A DNA stretch of 64,000 nucleotides from Berberis thunbergii (GCA_003290165.1 QNQO01009152.1:1-64000); one strand, 5' to 3'; positions 20,046 to 30,638 are shown, counted from the first letter of the stretch. Program-made: numbers and translations. The notes: generated by a model not told the origin, from the sequence alone.

Positions 20046-21727
20046 TTGAGGGTGAAACCAAGTCGAACCGAAGAAATCATTCGGGGAGAGCTTTTTGAGA
20101 GCTCTGATGTGATTTTGAAAGGGCATGTTGGGAATTTTTCAAAATTTTCGGATCCTTTCATCCTAGACGTCCATCTCCTTGGGAATCAATCCCGACCTTC
20201 TATTACTGCGTTGGTTTGGCCAACCCCAACCTCCGCCACCAAGAGGTTTGACGACCCCACTACTGACAGGCCATGTGTCAAGACGGCTTTGGCATACGGG
20301 AGAAAGCCGTTACGGTATGCCGCCGACACCTGCACGTTACGACCTAGCCGCCTTCAGTCGTCATTACATTTCAGCCCCTGTTACGCCCAGCCGCCAACAC
20401 ACAACATTGACGCTGGATCCAGGACTGCCATCTGGATGTGATGTCAGCGGCCCCAGCCACCACCCCTCCCCCCACGGGACCTGGTCATGGGAAAACAGTG
20501 CCGCCCCCCAAGCCCTCTTTTGCCCAGATTTTGGGAAAATATTTGGTGGACGACACTGCGGAGACTCCGGTTGAAGGAACCCGTTTCCGCAAAGAGGGGG
20601 CACAAGCAATCAGAATCACGACCACGGATGAAGTACGTGGAGAAGCTTTCATGGAAAAACACGTGATTGTCCTAAAATTCTCCAGTTACCAACCTACTTT
20701 GGCAGATATTCGAGATTTGATTCACAAAACTTGGGGCATTTTAGGTGATTTTTCGCTCGGTTTACTAAATCAACGACACGTGTTAGTCCGACTTCAATCT
20801 GAGGTGGAAGCAAAGAAAGTTCTGTCGAGAGACTCCTTTGGTGGTTTTTCGCGGATGGATGATCATACTCGTTGCCTGTCACGCCCAGGCTTTGCCCGTG
20901 TTTGCGTGGAGATGACTTTGGCAGAGAAATTACCAACTAGAGTTTGGATTGACATGGCCAACAATAGGGGTTTCTGGCAGAAGATAAAATACCCGGGATT
21001 CAAATACTGTGATTTTTGTTCTTTGCTAGGGCACCAAGAGGAGTTTTGCAGGAAAAAACCAGGTCTTAAGGGTGGAGGGAAAGCCTCGGATCTTGGTAAT
21101 GAGAAGGTGACCAAGCCAAAGGTTGAGCCCAACACTATCAAGCAACAATATGTCCCCGTTATAAAAAAAACTAAGCCTCCCAATCTTGCAGCAGGTCCGA
21201 GTGGCGCAAAGAATAGTCAGGGGGAGGAGATTAATGAGGATGTTGGGGAGAAGAGGCTGGTGGCCATGGATTCGGGTAAGGTTGTGTTGTCAAACAAATT
21301 TGAGTCACTTAAAAATATTATTGATGCCGATGAAAGTGAGAAAAAGGTCCCAGATAATGTCGAGCTCTTTCCAAAATCTACGGAGGAAAGCCTCCTAGAG
21401 GCAGGGTGTACAATTTTAGAGATTGCAAAGGTTACTGGTTTTCAAGAACAGTCGTCACTACATACAGATGAAATGCATTCGGTGGAGACGAGTGGTCGCT
21501 TTGACGACACACATACAAGCGTGGAACAAGTGGGGCAACAGGTTTCAGATAGGCAAGTGCAAATGTCTACACCGCCCCAGTCAGCTCCAACAGCCAACAT
21601 GGCTATTCCTTGCATCCCCACAGGGGAAATGGCGTCGCCAGATCACGGCCCCGGCCCCGGCCCGCTCAGGGCCCCAGCCAGATCGAAACCACAGCCCGAC
21701 CACGACCCACTAACAAACTAACAAACT
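20046..21727 (+). mobile_element. L1-type LINE fragment, ORF1 region only
   Basis: This carries an intact-looking ORF1 at 20438-21721 but no ORF2 afterwards. The sequence is cut by the minus-strand copia element at about 21728. On the far side of the copia (27268 onward) no LINE ORF2 resumes, so the element was already 3'-truncated or was lost by deletion. Confidence 0.8.
20438..21721 (+). CDS. LINE ORF1 protein (DUF4283 plus CCHC_4 zinc knuckle)
   Basis: The protein has 427 residues. Residues about 60-170 form the DUF4283-type RNA-binding region (VIVLKFSSYQPTLADIRDLI, WGILGDFSLGLL). Then come FARVCVEM and the knuckle CDFCSLLGHQEEFC near residue 195, followed by a long low-complexity tail. 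It is the ORF1 of a plant L1 element and not a host gene. The frame is uninterrupted, unlike the ORF1 at 3107. The true C-terminus is uncertain because the last residues run into repeats at the copia junction. Confidence 0.8.
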   Translation: MMSAAPATTPPPTGPGHGKTVPPPKPSFAQILGKYLVDDTAETPVEGTRFRKEGAQAIRITTTDEVRGEAFMEKHVIVLKFSSYQPTLADIRDLIHKTWGILGDFSLGLLNQRHVLVRLQSEVEAKKVLSRDSFGGFSRMDDHTRCLSRPGFARVCVEMTLAEKLPTRVWIDMANNRGFWQKIKYPGFKYCDFCSLLGHQEEFCRKKPGLKGGGKASDLGNEKVTKPKVEPNTIKQQYVPVIKKTKPPNLAAGPSGAKNSQGEEINEDVGEKRLVAMDSGKVVLSNKFESLKNIIDADESEKKVPDNVELFPKSTEESLLEAGCTILEIAKVTGFQEQSSLHTDEMHSVETSGRFDDTHTSVEQVGQQVSDRQVQMSTPPQSAPTANMAIPCIPTGEMASPDHGPGPGPLRAPARSKPQPDHDPLTN

Positions 21728-21814
21728 GTTAACAAACTTACTAAAAATGTTGACTAGCTTATCATACTAACAAACTAGCTAACAGTATTGACTAGCTGTT
21801 TGTGTTTGTTTACA
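21728..21814 (-). repeat. Truncated 3' LTR of copia 2
   Basis: It matches the inner about 85 bp of the LTR at 27081-27267 (from 'aacaaacttactaa' to 'gtttacattaaca') but lacks about 100 bp of the distal part. It adjoins the polypurine tract. Confidence 0.85.
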
Positions 21815-23055
21815 TTAACATCCCCCTTCAAACTGAGTTTGGATCGATCAACAACACCCAGTTTGGTACGCAGGAACAGAAATCTAGAAACTCCAAGTGC
21901 TTTGGTCAAAACATCAGCAATCTGATCTGAAGCAGAAATGTGAGGAACATGAAGTAGTTTACGAGCAACTTTCTCACGTACAAAGAATATATCCAACTCA
22001 ATGTGCTTTGTTCTGGCATAAAGAACATGATTGGCACTCAATAAGACTGTGCTTTTATTATCACACCAAACTGTAGGAGGCACACAAGGAAGCTTAAGTT
22101 CAGAGAATAGTGAATGAAGCCAGGAAAGCTCTGCTGTAACTGATGCCAGACTCTTATACTCTGCCTCAGTACTGCTCCTGGCGATAACACTTTGTTTCTT
22201 TGAAGACCAGGAGATGAGATTAGTTCCTAAGTAAACACAATACCCTGAGGCAGACCTTTTGTCATTGGGGTCAGATGCCCAATCAACATCACAAAACCTA
22301 GTCAATTTAAACGAGGAAGTAGGAGCAAGCTGAAGACCAAAATTGGATATGGCTTGAAGATACCTCAAAATCCTTTTTACTACTCGCCAATGAGATTCCA
22401 GGGGAGCTTGCATGAACTGACACACTCGATTTATAGAATATGCAAGTTCTGGTCTTGTGATAGTTACATATTGCAATGCACCCACAATACTTCTATACAA
22501 GTGTACATCTTGAACAGGATCACTGCCCTTTGCAAATTACTTCTCACCACCACTCATGGGTGTAGGCAAACCTTTGGCAAACTGCATCTTAGCACGGCAG
22601 AGAAGATCATGAATATACTTTGTCTGAGATAAAAACATACCATTTTCAAAGTGTTGAACTTGGATGCCAAGAAAGTAATTAACAAGGCTGAGATCCTTCG
22701 ATGAAAACTGAGCATTAAGCTGTTGAATTAACTGAGTTACATCAGACGAATTTGCACCAGTAACTAGGATATCATCCACATAGACTAGAAGAAAGATGGG
22801 AGAAGGAGCATGTCTAATGAATAGAGAAGAATCTGACTTAGCAGAAATAAAGCCAAACTGAAATAGAATATGTTGAAGTTTATCAAACCATGCTCGAGGT
22901 GCTTGTTTCAAACCATATAACGCCTTGACTACAAGTTTGCACACAGCTCTGGGTCGTGATGGATCAACAAATTCAGGAGGTTGCATCATGTAGACCTCCT
23001 CTAACAACTCACCATTTAAGAAAGCATTGTTGACATCTAATGAACAACTTTCCAT
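21815..23055 (-). pseudogene. Copia 2 reverse transcriptase C-terminal part and RNase H
   Basis: On the minus strand the RT palm contains [12 protein letters not shown] and the catalytic [14 protein letters not shown]. RNase H has FCDVDWASDPNDKRSASGYC, SSTEAEYKSL and RTKHIELDIFFVREKV. An in-frame TAA at 22537-22539 separates GGEK from FAKGSD, and a frameshift near 23040-23055 separates this part from the upstream RT. The C-terminus is complete here, unlike copia 1. A proofreading-free RT and RNase H of this type make the element cDNA. Confidence 0.88.
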
Positions 23056-23944
23056 CCAAACGTGAAAGTTGCTGAAAAAACCACTCTAATGGTAGGTGGT
23101 TTAACCACCAGACTGAATGTTTCATCAAAATCAAAACCTTCTACCTGTTGAAAGCCTCGAGCCACTAAGCGAGCTTTATATTTATGGACGGTGCCATCAA
23201 AATTCTCATTGACTTTGAATATCCACTTACAGCCAACGAATGATCTATGTGAAGGAAGGTCTACTAGTGACCATGTGTTATTTCTGATCAATGCTAGATA
23301 TTCAGCTTGCATAGCCTCACACCAATGAGGTGTGTCCAGAGCTTCATTCAAACTCAATGGTTCAGCAGATGCCATATACACTTTAGGTTTATAGATACCA
23401 TCTTTAGACCTAGTTACCATTAGATGACTAGGAGTAGGAGCAGAGACATCATGTAGACCTTGTTGCTGATGAAGATGTTGAACATTGGACCCAGTTCCAC
23501 TCTAGGATTAGAAGTAGAAACATCATGTAGACTTTGTTGCTGATGAGTATTCTGAACATTGTTCTGACCATTATGTAGACCACTTTTCTGAGCATTAGTA
23601 AGACCTCTGTACTGACCACTAGTAAGATCAGTATTGTCCTCAGTATGACCAGTTAAATGCCCATCAGGAAGACCATTTTGCTGAAGAATATGTTGAGCCT
23701 TAGACATGCCTCTGTGCTGACCACCAGTAAATCCAGGAGACAATGCTTGTTGACTAGTATGTTGAGCATCAGACAGGCCTATGTGCTGACCACCAGTAAA
23801 TCCAGGAGACAATGCATTGTCACCAGTATAACTATTTGGGGAACCAGTAGTTTGACCATTAGTTGGACATATAGGATCACGACTAATAGTATTCATAGGA
23901 CCACCAGTAGACACTCTAGATATACTTGCAGGAGTAGAAACAGG
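23037..23944 (-). pseudogene. Copia 2 RT N-terminus and preceding spacer
   Basis: The minus-strand frame 23420-23037 has CKWIFKVNENFDGTVHKYKA and ARGFQQVEGFDFDETFS, the RT fingers. Upstream (23944-23420) is a repetitive spacer with several copies of 'GQH' or 'GQY' type motifs (SPGFTGGQH...). The same-family spacer in copia 1 is instead rich in P and T. The hAT MITE at 23945 separates this from the integrase. Confidence 0.75.
23650..23830 (-). repeat. Tandem imperfect repeats in the copia 2 spacer
   Basis: A unit containing 'ctgaccaccagtaaatccag' and 'gagacaatgc' is repeated at about 23718 and 23787 (period about 69 bp), with partial further copies. This produces the repeated protein motif SPGFTGGQH. 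Confidence 0.6.
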
Positions 23945-24425
23945 TAGGGGTGGGCACGGGACGGGATGGGACGAGATATGCCCATCTCGTTCATACGGGA
24001 TCGGGACGGGACGGGATGGGAAAAACCTCATCCCGACCTCGTCCCATCCCAAATGGGTTCAGGACAAGATCAGCGTGCTAATCTGGACATATCAAATAGA
24101 AGCCTAGACTGCTGGAAGCCTGTTGGAAGGCTGCTGGAAGGCCTGGGCCTGCTGGAAGACCTGCTGCAGCTGAAAGCGTGAACATTTTATGCAAATGTTC
24201 ATAAAATAAATAAATAAGTAAATAAAAATATTAATAATTAATATTAAAAAATTAGTTCGGGACGGGACGGGATTGGCGGGATTGAAAATCTTCATCCCAT
24301 CCCATCCCATTCTAGATCTAGACGGGACAGGATCAGGATGAAATTATTCAATCCCATTAAGACCCGAAAAAATCGGGACGGGATCGGGACCGAAACGGGA
24401 TCGCGGGATGGGATTCCCACCCATA
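23945..24425. mobile_element. hAT-type MITE (481 bp) inside copia 2
   Basis: The termini TAGGGGTGGGCA and TTCCCACCCATA form an imperfect inverted repeat. The flanks GAAACAGG (23937-23944) and AAAATAGG (24426-24433) agree at 6 of 8 bases, with both differences being transitions, which fits a decayed 8-bp duplication. The interior is rich in 'gggacggga' motifs near both ends. It lies between the integrase and RT of the copia element, so it inserted after the copia. Confidence 0.75.
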
Positions 24426-24433
24426 AAAATAGG

Positions 24434-25335
24434 GTAGAGAAAAGAGGTAATGAGGACTGAGACTGCTGTTTAGAATATGGGAAAAAGAATTCATTGAAGA
24501 TGACATCTCTGGAAATAAATACCCTACCATTTGGAGACAAACACTTATATCCTTTGTGTTGTAGGCTATACCCAAGAAAAGTGCACTCCACTGACCTGAA
24601 TTGAAGCTGGTGTGCATTGTAAGGTCTTGTGTTTGGAAAGCAAGAACAACCAAAAACTTTTAGTGAAGTATAATCAGGAATCTTTTTATATAACTTCTCA
24701 AATGGAGATAATCCATTCAACACAGTAGAAGGAACTCGATTGAGTAGGTAAATTGACGTCCAAACTGCCTCATCCCAAAATTTCATAGGAAGATAGGCAT
24801 GAGCAATAAGGGTTAACGCGGACTCAATGATGTGTCTGTGTTTTCTCTCAGCAATACCATTTTGTTGATGAGTGGTAGGACATGCCAACCTATGACTGAT
24901 GCCATGCTGAGATAGAAAAGTTGAGAAAACTCTATACTCACCTCCCCAACCAGACTGAATACATTTGATTGGGAGACCAAATTCTAATTCAACTTGAGAC
25001 TTAAATTTGATAAAAGTAGAATAAGCATCAGACTTGTTTCTTAACAAGTATACCCAAGTAAACCGACTAAAAGCATCGATGAAATGAATGTAATATCGAT
25101 AATCATTGGAAGATATAGTAGAAGCAGGACCCCAAAGATCAGTATGTATAAGTTCTAATGACTTATTGAATACAGTAGAAGAAGACGAAAATGGAAACTT
25201 GTGTATCTTTTCTAAACAGCATGAAATACACAGTTCTTTATTATTGTGAGAAACATAAATGTTACACTTAGCAAGTAACTTTTGCACAAGTGAAAAAGAA
25301 GGATGCCCAAGGCGAGCATGCCAGAGATGCAACAA
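24434..25335 (-). pseudogene. Copia 2 integrase
   Basis: The minus-strand frame starts LHLWHARLGHPSFSLV and has the zinc region (H, H, CISCC), the first catalytic Asp (HTDLWGPAS), FIDAFSRFTWVYLL and the Glu context (HQQNGIAERKHRHI). The second catalytic Asp is replaced: CIQSGWGGEY instead of the usual QSDWGGE. Integrase joins the cDNA ends to target DNA and needs this residue, so this copy should be catalytically dead even without the MITE. Confidence 0.85.
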
Positions 25336-25868
25336 AAAGTATCACCAGTAGAATCAGATGTGATTGTTTGAACTGAATGTGATAAAGTAAAACCAGTAGA
25401 ACTTGAACTTAAAAAAGACATTGTACTGCAAGAACTTGAAGATGACACTGTATTACAAGAACTGGAAGAAGACACTGGATTGCGGGTATCAAATGTCATA
25501 GATGGGAAAACATAAAGACCTTTGTTAAGCCTCCCTTCCAAGAGGACTTGTTTGGTGTCCTGGTCCTTGACAAAACAGAAGTCAGGATGGAATTCAAAGA
25601 AGACTCTATTATCTCTAGCAAATCTTGAAACACTAAGTAGGTTTTTAGTTAATTTTGGTACTTGAAATATGTTTTTAAGAAGCAGTGGTCTAGAGGAATT
25701 TGAAGAATGTAAAAAAGACTAACCAACATTCTGTATTTGCAGAGTTGATCCATCGCCAACATGTATTTGTCCATTACCCTGATATGGCATTGATGTTGAC
25801 AAATTCTGAGCAAATGGTGTGCAATGATAAGTTGCTCTAGAATCCGGATACCATCTATGATCTACTGA
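25336..25868 (-). pseudogene. Copia 2 protease and linker to integrase
   Basis: On the minus strand WYPDSRATYH marks the protease active site (DSGAT is usual), followed by GNGQIHVGDGSTLQIQNVG and, after a stop near 25720, LTKNLLSVSRFARDN and VFFEFHPDFCFVKDQ. The matching copia 1 peptide also has DSRAT. A serine-rich stretch (25370-25480) precedes the integrase zinc region. Confidence 0.75.
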
Positions 25869-26960
25869 TTAAGATACACCATGTGATTGCAGTGGCAACT
25901 GAGATGCAGAACCCCAAGAATGAGGAATATGCTGACCATAAGCAGATGGGCAAGCTTGACTAGAAATAGAATAAACTTGGTGAGGAGCTGAACTTGTCTG
26001 AGAGGATGTACTAGATGATGAGTTCCAGTAGTTTGACACATTTGTATCAAACCTGTGATAACACTTTATAGCTAGATGGCCTAGCTTGCCACAGATTTGG
26101 CATTGTGGTTTATTTCCAGACTGATAACTAGCCTGATAACCAGATTGCTTAAAACCTCTCCCAGAACCAAACCTTCCTCCTCCTCTTGATGGAAACCTTG
26201 CTCCTCTAGATGAATTGGAGACAAACGATGTGGATGATGGCCTGTACGAAGTCTGAGCAACATTTATAGAGCTAGAAATGTCAAGATCCTTCAAATATCT
26301 TTCAATCCTTGTCTCTTGAGCTAGTAACAAGGATTCAACCTCTGCAATGCTATAGACATCATATCTGGAACTGACTGAGATTATAAAAGTGTCATAAGCT
26401 TGTGGTAATCCATCAAAGATTGCATTGATATGATCTCTTGACGAAAGTGGATATCCTACGGAAGCTAGTTGATCGATGATAGATTTTAATTTTAGTAGAT
26501 AATCGTTGATTGAAATATCTCTTTTCTTGAAATTCTGCAACTGAGTTCTAAACTGGGAGACTTTGGCTATGGTTTGAGATTTGAAATAAGTTTCAAGAGT
26601 TTGCCAAACCTGTTCAGAAGTGTTACAGCCAACTAACCTTGTGAGTAAAGGTTGAGACATAGAAGAAAGAAGCCATGAAAACAACAGTTGATCTTGTTGT
26701 TCCCAGTTGATGAATTCTGTGTTGACAAATCCATTTTCTTGATCTTCAGCCGATAGAAACCTTGGTGGAAATGAATCATTTTCGATGAATCTCTGAAGTT
26801 TATTACCTTTGATGGTGGCCAACACTTGCTGCTTCCACAACAAATAGTTGTGTTCATCAAGTTTTACAGATAGAACATGCGTAAACACAACTGGTTTGGA
26901 CTCTGTCATTCTTGGATTTGCAAGGGAAGCAGCACTAGAAGATGAAGCTGAATCTGCCAT
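25869..26960 (-). CDS. Copia 2 gag polyprotein (capsid plus CCHC nucleocapsid)
   Basis: The 363-residue frame starts MADSASSSSAASLANPRMTE. It holds the copia gag core (LDEHNYLLWKQQVLATIKGN, SEQVWQTLETYFKSQTIAKV, INDYLLKLKSIIDQLASVGY) and ends with an RG-rich linker and the knuckle CQICGKLGHLAIKC near residue 289. It forms the particle that packages element RNA. The frame is open throughout, and it starts about 105 bp after the primer-binding site. It stops (TAA) just before the protease motif, where a single polyprotein is expected. Confidence 0.85.
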   Translation of the reverse strand: MADSASSSSAASLANPRMTESKPVVFTHVLSVKLDEHNYLLWKQQVLATIKGNKLQRFIENDSFPPRFLSAEDQENGFVNTEFINWEQQDQLLFSWLLSSMSQPLLTRLVGCNTSEQVWQTLETYFKSQTIAKVSQFRTQLQNFKKRDISINDYLLKLKSIIDQLASVGYPLSSRDHINAIFDGLPQAYDTFIISVSSRYDVYSIAEVESLLLAQETRIERYLKDLDISSSINVAQTSYRPSSTSFVSNSSRGARFPSRGGGRFGSGRGFKQSGYQASYQSGNKPQCQICGKLGHLAIKCYHRFDTNVSNYWNSSSSTSSQTSSAPHQVYSISSQACPSAYGQHIPHSWGSASQLPLQSHGVS

Positions 26961-27065
26961 TGATATTGCTAAAGAAAGTTGAACTCATCAATGATGAAGA
27001 CAATTGAAAAAGAAAGAACATGTTTAACTTCTAAAGAAAATTGAAAAACCAAATGACTCTTTCAT

Positions 27066-27078
27066 GGCTCTGACACCA
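27066..27078 (-). promoter_or_regulatory. Primer-binding site of copia 2 (initiator tRNA-Met type)
   Basis: The minus strand reads TGGTGTCAGAGCC a few bases inside the LTR end at 27081. This resembles the common plant LTR-element site complementary to the 3' end of initiator tRNA-Met, and it fixes the element's direction as minus. Confidence 0.85.
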
Positions 27079-27080
27079 TG

Positions 27081-27267
27081 TTAAGATCTGAAACAGAAAT
27101 GACTCTGAACAATTCTCTATTTCATTACATTGTAAAGGTGTACATGAAGAGGCACTTATATATAACCTTCTGATTAACAAACTTACTAACAATGTTGACT
27201 AGCTTATCATACTAACAAACTAGCTAACAGTATTGACTAGCTGTTTGTGTTTGTTTACATTAACACA
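27081..27267 (-). repeat. 5' LTR of copia 2 (187 bp)
   Basis: It is bounded by TGTTAA and TTAACA. The plus-strand sequence from 'aacaaacttactaac' onward matches the truncated partner at 21728-21814. A TATA-like 'cttatatataacc' occurs at about 27157-27169. Confidence 0.85.
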
Positions 27268-27493
27268 TTCATACATGCTTCTCCACATGCTCATCAACCT
27301 GCATTCAACAACATATTATCATATAATGCACATATCAAAATTCTTATTTGATAAATTTACTTTCCACAATTTACTCACATGCAAAATTTGAATTAATGCA
27401 AATTCTTTGCAGCCGGAAATATAATGGGTATTCTGGTGCATATCCTTCCACGCAAATAAGTATGAAGTGATACCATTTCTATATATTCAGATA

Positions 27494-27696
27494 GGAAAAT
27501 TCTAAATGTCGAGGATTTGGGCGAGGAAAATAGCGAGGGAAATGAGGTGGACGGGGTGGAAACCGTCCATCCTCCTCGGGAGGTGCGCGTGGAAAGTCAA
27601 CGCTCACCTCCCGAGGAGGATGGACGGTTTCCACCCCGTCCACCTCATTTCCCTCGCTGTTTTCCTCGCCCAAATCCTCGACATTTAGAAAAGCTC
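27494..27696. mobile_element. Foldback MITE of Mutator type (203 bp) with 9-bp target duplication
   Basis: The flanking direct repeat ATTCAGATA is at 27485-27493 and 27697-27705. The arms begin TTCTAAATGTCGAGG and pair with the right arm ending CGACATTTAGAA over about 90 bp with very few mismatches, leaving a small loop near 27587-27607. A 9-bp duplication and long inverted repeats fit Mutator-like MITEs. There is no coding capacity. Confidence 0.9.
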
Positions 27697-27705
27697 ATTC
27701 AGATA

Positions 27706-28129
27706 TCAAACCATAAGACGACATACTAAAAGGGGAAAACAAATACATGAAAAACACGTGGACATATCTAATGGTATATGAATCTGACAAAAAAATTCAC
27801 TGACGCCTCTAAGCATGTATCAGAAAGATAAGACATTTTCAAACTTTATCTCTAAAGCGACAAAATTACGACAAATCGTGATCCTAGTCATTGTGTATAC
27901 ATGCAAGGGATACGGCTTGTCAATATCATGTTCTTATCTTCACTCTTTCTAGAAAGTGAAGCCAGTATGGGCATGTAACAACAGAGAAAAAGTAACAATA
28001 ATAATAAGAGATGACAAGTATAACCAGTCAAAGAATAACAAAGTACTGAGAGTTGGAATATCTTTTGATCCAAAGCTTCAAACTTTATATTGATTAACCA
28101 ACTTTTTACATGCATATAAATATGCTATC
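27706..28129. other. Unassigned AT-rich DNA
   Basis: No gene, repeat or RNA can be supported between the foldback MITE and the hAT element. The interval 27268-27484, left of the foldback, is equally featureless. Confidence 0.4.
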
Positions 28130-28137
28130 ATTTTCAT

Positions 28138-29404
28138 TAGGGATAGCAGTGGGGCGGATTTTCACAGAGGTTGGGGCAGTTTTGGTTAAAAGTGGATGGA
28201 GGTTTAGGGCGGATTTGGTTAAGGGTGGATGGAGGTTGGGGCGGGTACGGATATTCAAACTGTATACGTTTATTATTCAGGGTGGATACGGATTTGGCCA
28301 TATCCGCCCCACGAATATCCGTTTAATCGATTAAATTACTATAATCCCCTTGGACTATAAATAGGAAATAAACCCCTCTCACATTCTCATTCACTCATTC
28401 ACTGTCACAATCTCATTTCGCAATTCGCCTCTCACATAGCGAAAGCTCTCTGTGTGCTCGAAGGTGGTCGATCGAAGCCTTCCTCTCCGTGGTCGATTGA
28501 AGCCTCACTAGTGGTCGATTGAAGCCTCTAAGGTCGAGCGTGGTGGTTGATTGAAGACTCAAAGCCTGCCTCTCTGGTGGTCAATCGAAGGCTCGAAGGT
28601 GGTCTGGTGGTCGAAGTCGAAGTCGAAGCCGAAGCCTTCCTCTCCTTTTTCTCCCCCACTGTGAGAAAGGTCGAGATCTCTAATCTGAGATCTCTGAGAT
28701 CAAAGATCAAAGATCATATATTTAAGATCAAAGATCCCTGCCTCTCTGGTGGTCGATCGAAGGATCGAAGGTGGTCGAAGGGTTGTCGAAATCGAAGCCT
28801 TCCTCTCCTTTTTCTCCCCTACTTTAAGAAAGATTGAGATCTCTAATATGAGATTTGAGATCTGAGATCCGGTCCATCAGATATCTGAGATCTAATCCAT
28901 CCGAGATCTGATCCATCAGAGATCTCAGATCTCTGAGATTCTTTAGATCGATTTTTATTTTTTTATTTTTTTATTTTTTGTAATTTGTTGTATGGTTATT
29001 TGTAAAAAAATTTATAATTTTTGTAATCTCTGTAATTTTTTTATAATTTTTGTAATCCCTGTAATCTCTGTAATTCTTTTTTATAATTTTTTTAATCTCT
29101 ATAATTTGTTGTATGATTTTTTTTATATAAATTTTTGTAATCTTTGTAATTTGTTGTATGATTTTTTTTTATAATTTTTTGTAATTACGTAGAAGTATCT
29201 TTTAATGTATGTATCTATGAACGAAGAAAAATTTTTAACGGATATGTGGGCGAGGCGGATATCCGCCAATCTATGCATGGCGGAGGTGGTTTTTAAATAA
29301 TTTTGTAAACAGATTGGCGGGGCGGATTTGGGGATCCGTTATTCCTGACGGGGCGGGGATAGATTTGCTCAAATCCACCCCAATCCGCCCCGTTGCCATC
29401 CATA
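28138..29404 (+). mobile_element. Large hAT-type non-autonomous element, copy 1 (1267 bp)
   Basis: The target duplication ATTTTCAT (28130-28137 and 29405-29412) is a perfect 8 bp. The termini are TAGGGATAGCAGTGGGGCGG and CCGCCCCGTTGCCATCCATA. Inside are subterminal repeats of 'ggggcggat', a TATA motif CTATAAATAG (28355-28364), degenerate 'gtggtcgatcgaagcct' repeats (28465-28650, partly repeated at 28740-28830), an AGATCT/GATC-rich tract (28670-28940) and a T-rich repeat tract (28945-29190). No transposase is seen. Confidence 0.9.
28980..29190 (+). repeat. T-rich tandem repeat tract in hAT copy 1
   Basis: Repeats of the type 'tttttgtaatctctgtaatt' occur, with 'aatttgttgtatg' at about 28983, 29104 and 29149. 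The other two hAT copies contain one or two such motifs in the same position, so the tract expanded here. Confidence 0.7.
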
Positions 29405-29611
29405 ATTTTCATGTAAATTATCTAAGTCTGCATCACACAAACACTCAACCATAAAGACAATAAGAAAAACAAGTAAGAAAAAGAAAAAGGTTGACGGGGA
29501 CTAATTGTAATATCTGTATTTAAAAAAAAACAATAATAATTTGCTGGAGAGGTGTACTTAGTAAATGCGGTGGGGGCACATAGTCACCCACCCTTTAAGA
29601 GACCACTCCCC

Positions 29612-30638
29612 TAGGGATGGCAACGGGGCGGATTTGAGCAAATCCATCCCCGCCCCGCCAATCCGTTTATAAATTTATTTAACAACCACCTCCGCCTCGC
29701 ACGGAATTGCGGATATCCGCCCCACCCAAATATCCTTTATCATTCATACATACAGTAAAAAAATTACTTCTACAGTAAAAAAATACTTCATTCATCATAC
29801 GTACAAAAATTATATCAAACGATTACAAAAAAAAACCATACAACAAATTACAAAAAAAAAATCGGTCTAAAAAATCTCAATCTCTGATCTGAGATCTGGA
29901 TGAAGAAGGCAGATATGGAGAATCTCTGATCTCAATCTCAATCTGAGATCCGGAAGATGAAGGCGGATCTGATCTTAATCTTTGATCTGAGATCCGGAAA
30001 AGGAAGGCGGATCTAATCTCAATCTCTGGTCTGAATTCAATCTGAGATCCGGAAGAGGAAGGTGGATCTTATCTCAACTCTGATATCTGATCTTCGACTT
30101 CGACCCTTCGTCTGTGTGTGAGAGGGAGAGATTATGATATGCGAAAGTAGAGGCGCACATCGAAGAGTCGCAGAGGGAGAGGCGAAGAGACGCAGAGGGA
30201 GAGGTGAAGAGATTTGCGAAGATGGAGAGGCGCACATCGAAGAGACGCAGAGGGAAAGGCGAAGAGATCTGCGAAAAGGGAGAGGTGCACATCGAAGAGA
30301 CGCAGAGGGAGAGGCGAAGAGATCTCCTACGCAGAGGGAGAGACGAAGAGATATGTGTCTGTATCTGCGTGTGTGTGTGTGTGAGGGAGGGAGAGGCGAA
30401 GGGATTTGCGGCTGTGTGTGAGAATGAGAGGTTTAATCCCTTTATATAGATGAAGGTTATTTTTGTAATTTTATCGGTTAAACGGATATTCGTGGGGCGG
30501 ATATGGCCAAATCCGTATCCGCCCCGATTATTCAACGGATACTGTTTGGATACCCGAAAACCCATTCAGCCATATCCAAATCTGCCCCATATGGATTGGG
30601 TGGGGCGGATATACGTGAAAATTCCACTGCCAACCCTA
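29612..30638 (-). mobile_element. Large hAT-type non-autonomous element, copy 2 (1027 bp, reverse orientation)
   Basis: The ends are TAGGGATGGCAACGGGGCGG and CACTGCCAACCCTA. Relative to copy 1 it is inverted. The element interrupts the LTR exactly where the 3' LTR at about 44524-44540 is continuous (ccacccccttttctttc). The duplication falls in a C-run and cannot be fixed. Reading inward on the minus strand there is a TATATAAAG at about 30448, then a repeat array (30150-30360), a GATCT-rich tract and a 'caaattacaaaaaa' tract. Confidence 0.88.
30150..30360 (-). repeat. Minisatellite inside hAT copy 2
   Basis: The plus strand repeats 'cgcacatcgaagagacgcag' plus 'agggagaggcgaagagat' three to four times, with shortened variants. 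Open frames across it are by-products of the repeat. Confidence 0.8.

Larger units (their letters stand above)
21728..27267 (-). mobile_element. Ty1/copia element 2 (minus strand), with short LTRs and a nested hAT MITE
   Basis: In its own orientation it has a 5' LTR (27267-27081), a primer-binding site, gag, protease, integrase, RT, RNase H, a polypurine tract GAAGGGGGA (21823-21815) and a truncated 3' LTR (21814-21728). The gag product, the about 190-bp LTR and the domain order fit the Ale/Retrofit type, which is an inference. The pol region has frameshifts, a stop, an integrase active-site change and a 481-bp MITE. No matching 5-bp flanks are seen, because the outer end of the 3' LTR is deleted. 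Confidence 0.9.

Noticed and set aside
28547..28837. 96-codon frame with Val/Glu repeats
   Set aside because: It consists of the 'ggtcgaag' repeats of hAT copy 1, with no domain and no conservation in the other hAT copies.
30134..30449. Basic, Arg/Glu-rich frames on the plus strand
   Set aside because: They are produced by a minisatellite inside a hAT element. Both strands and several frames are open for the same reason.
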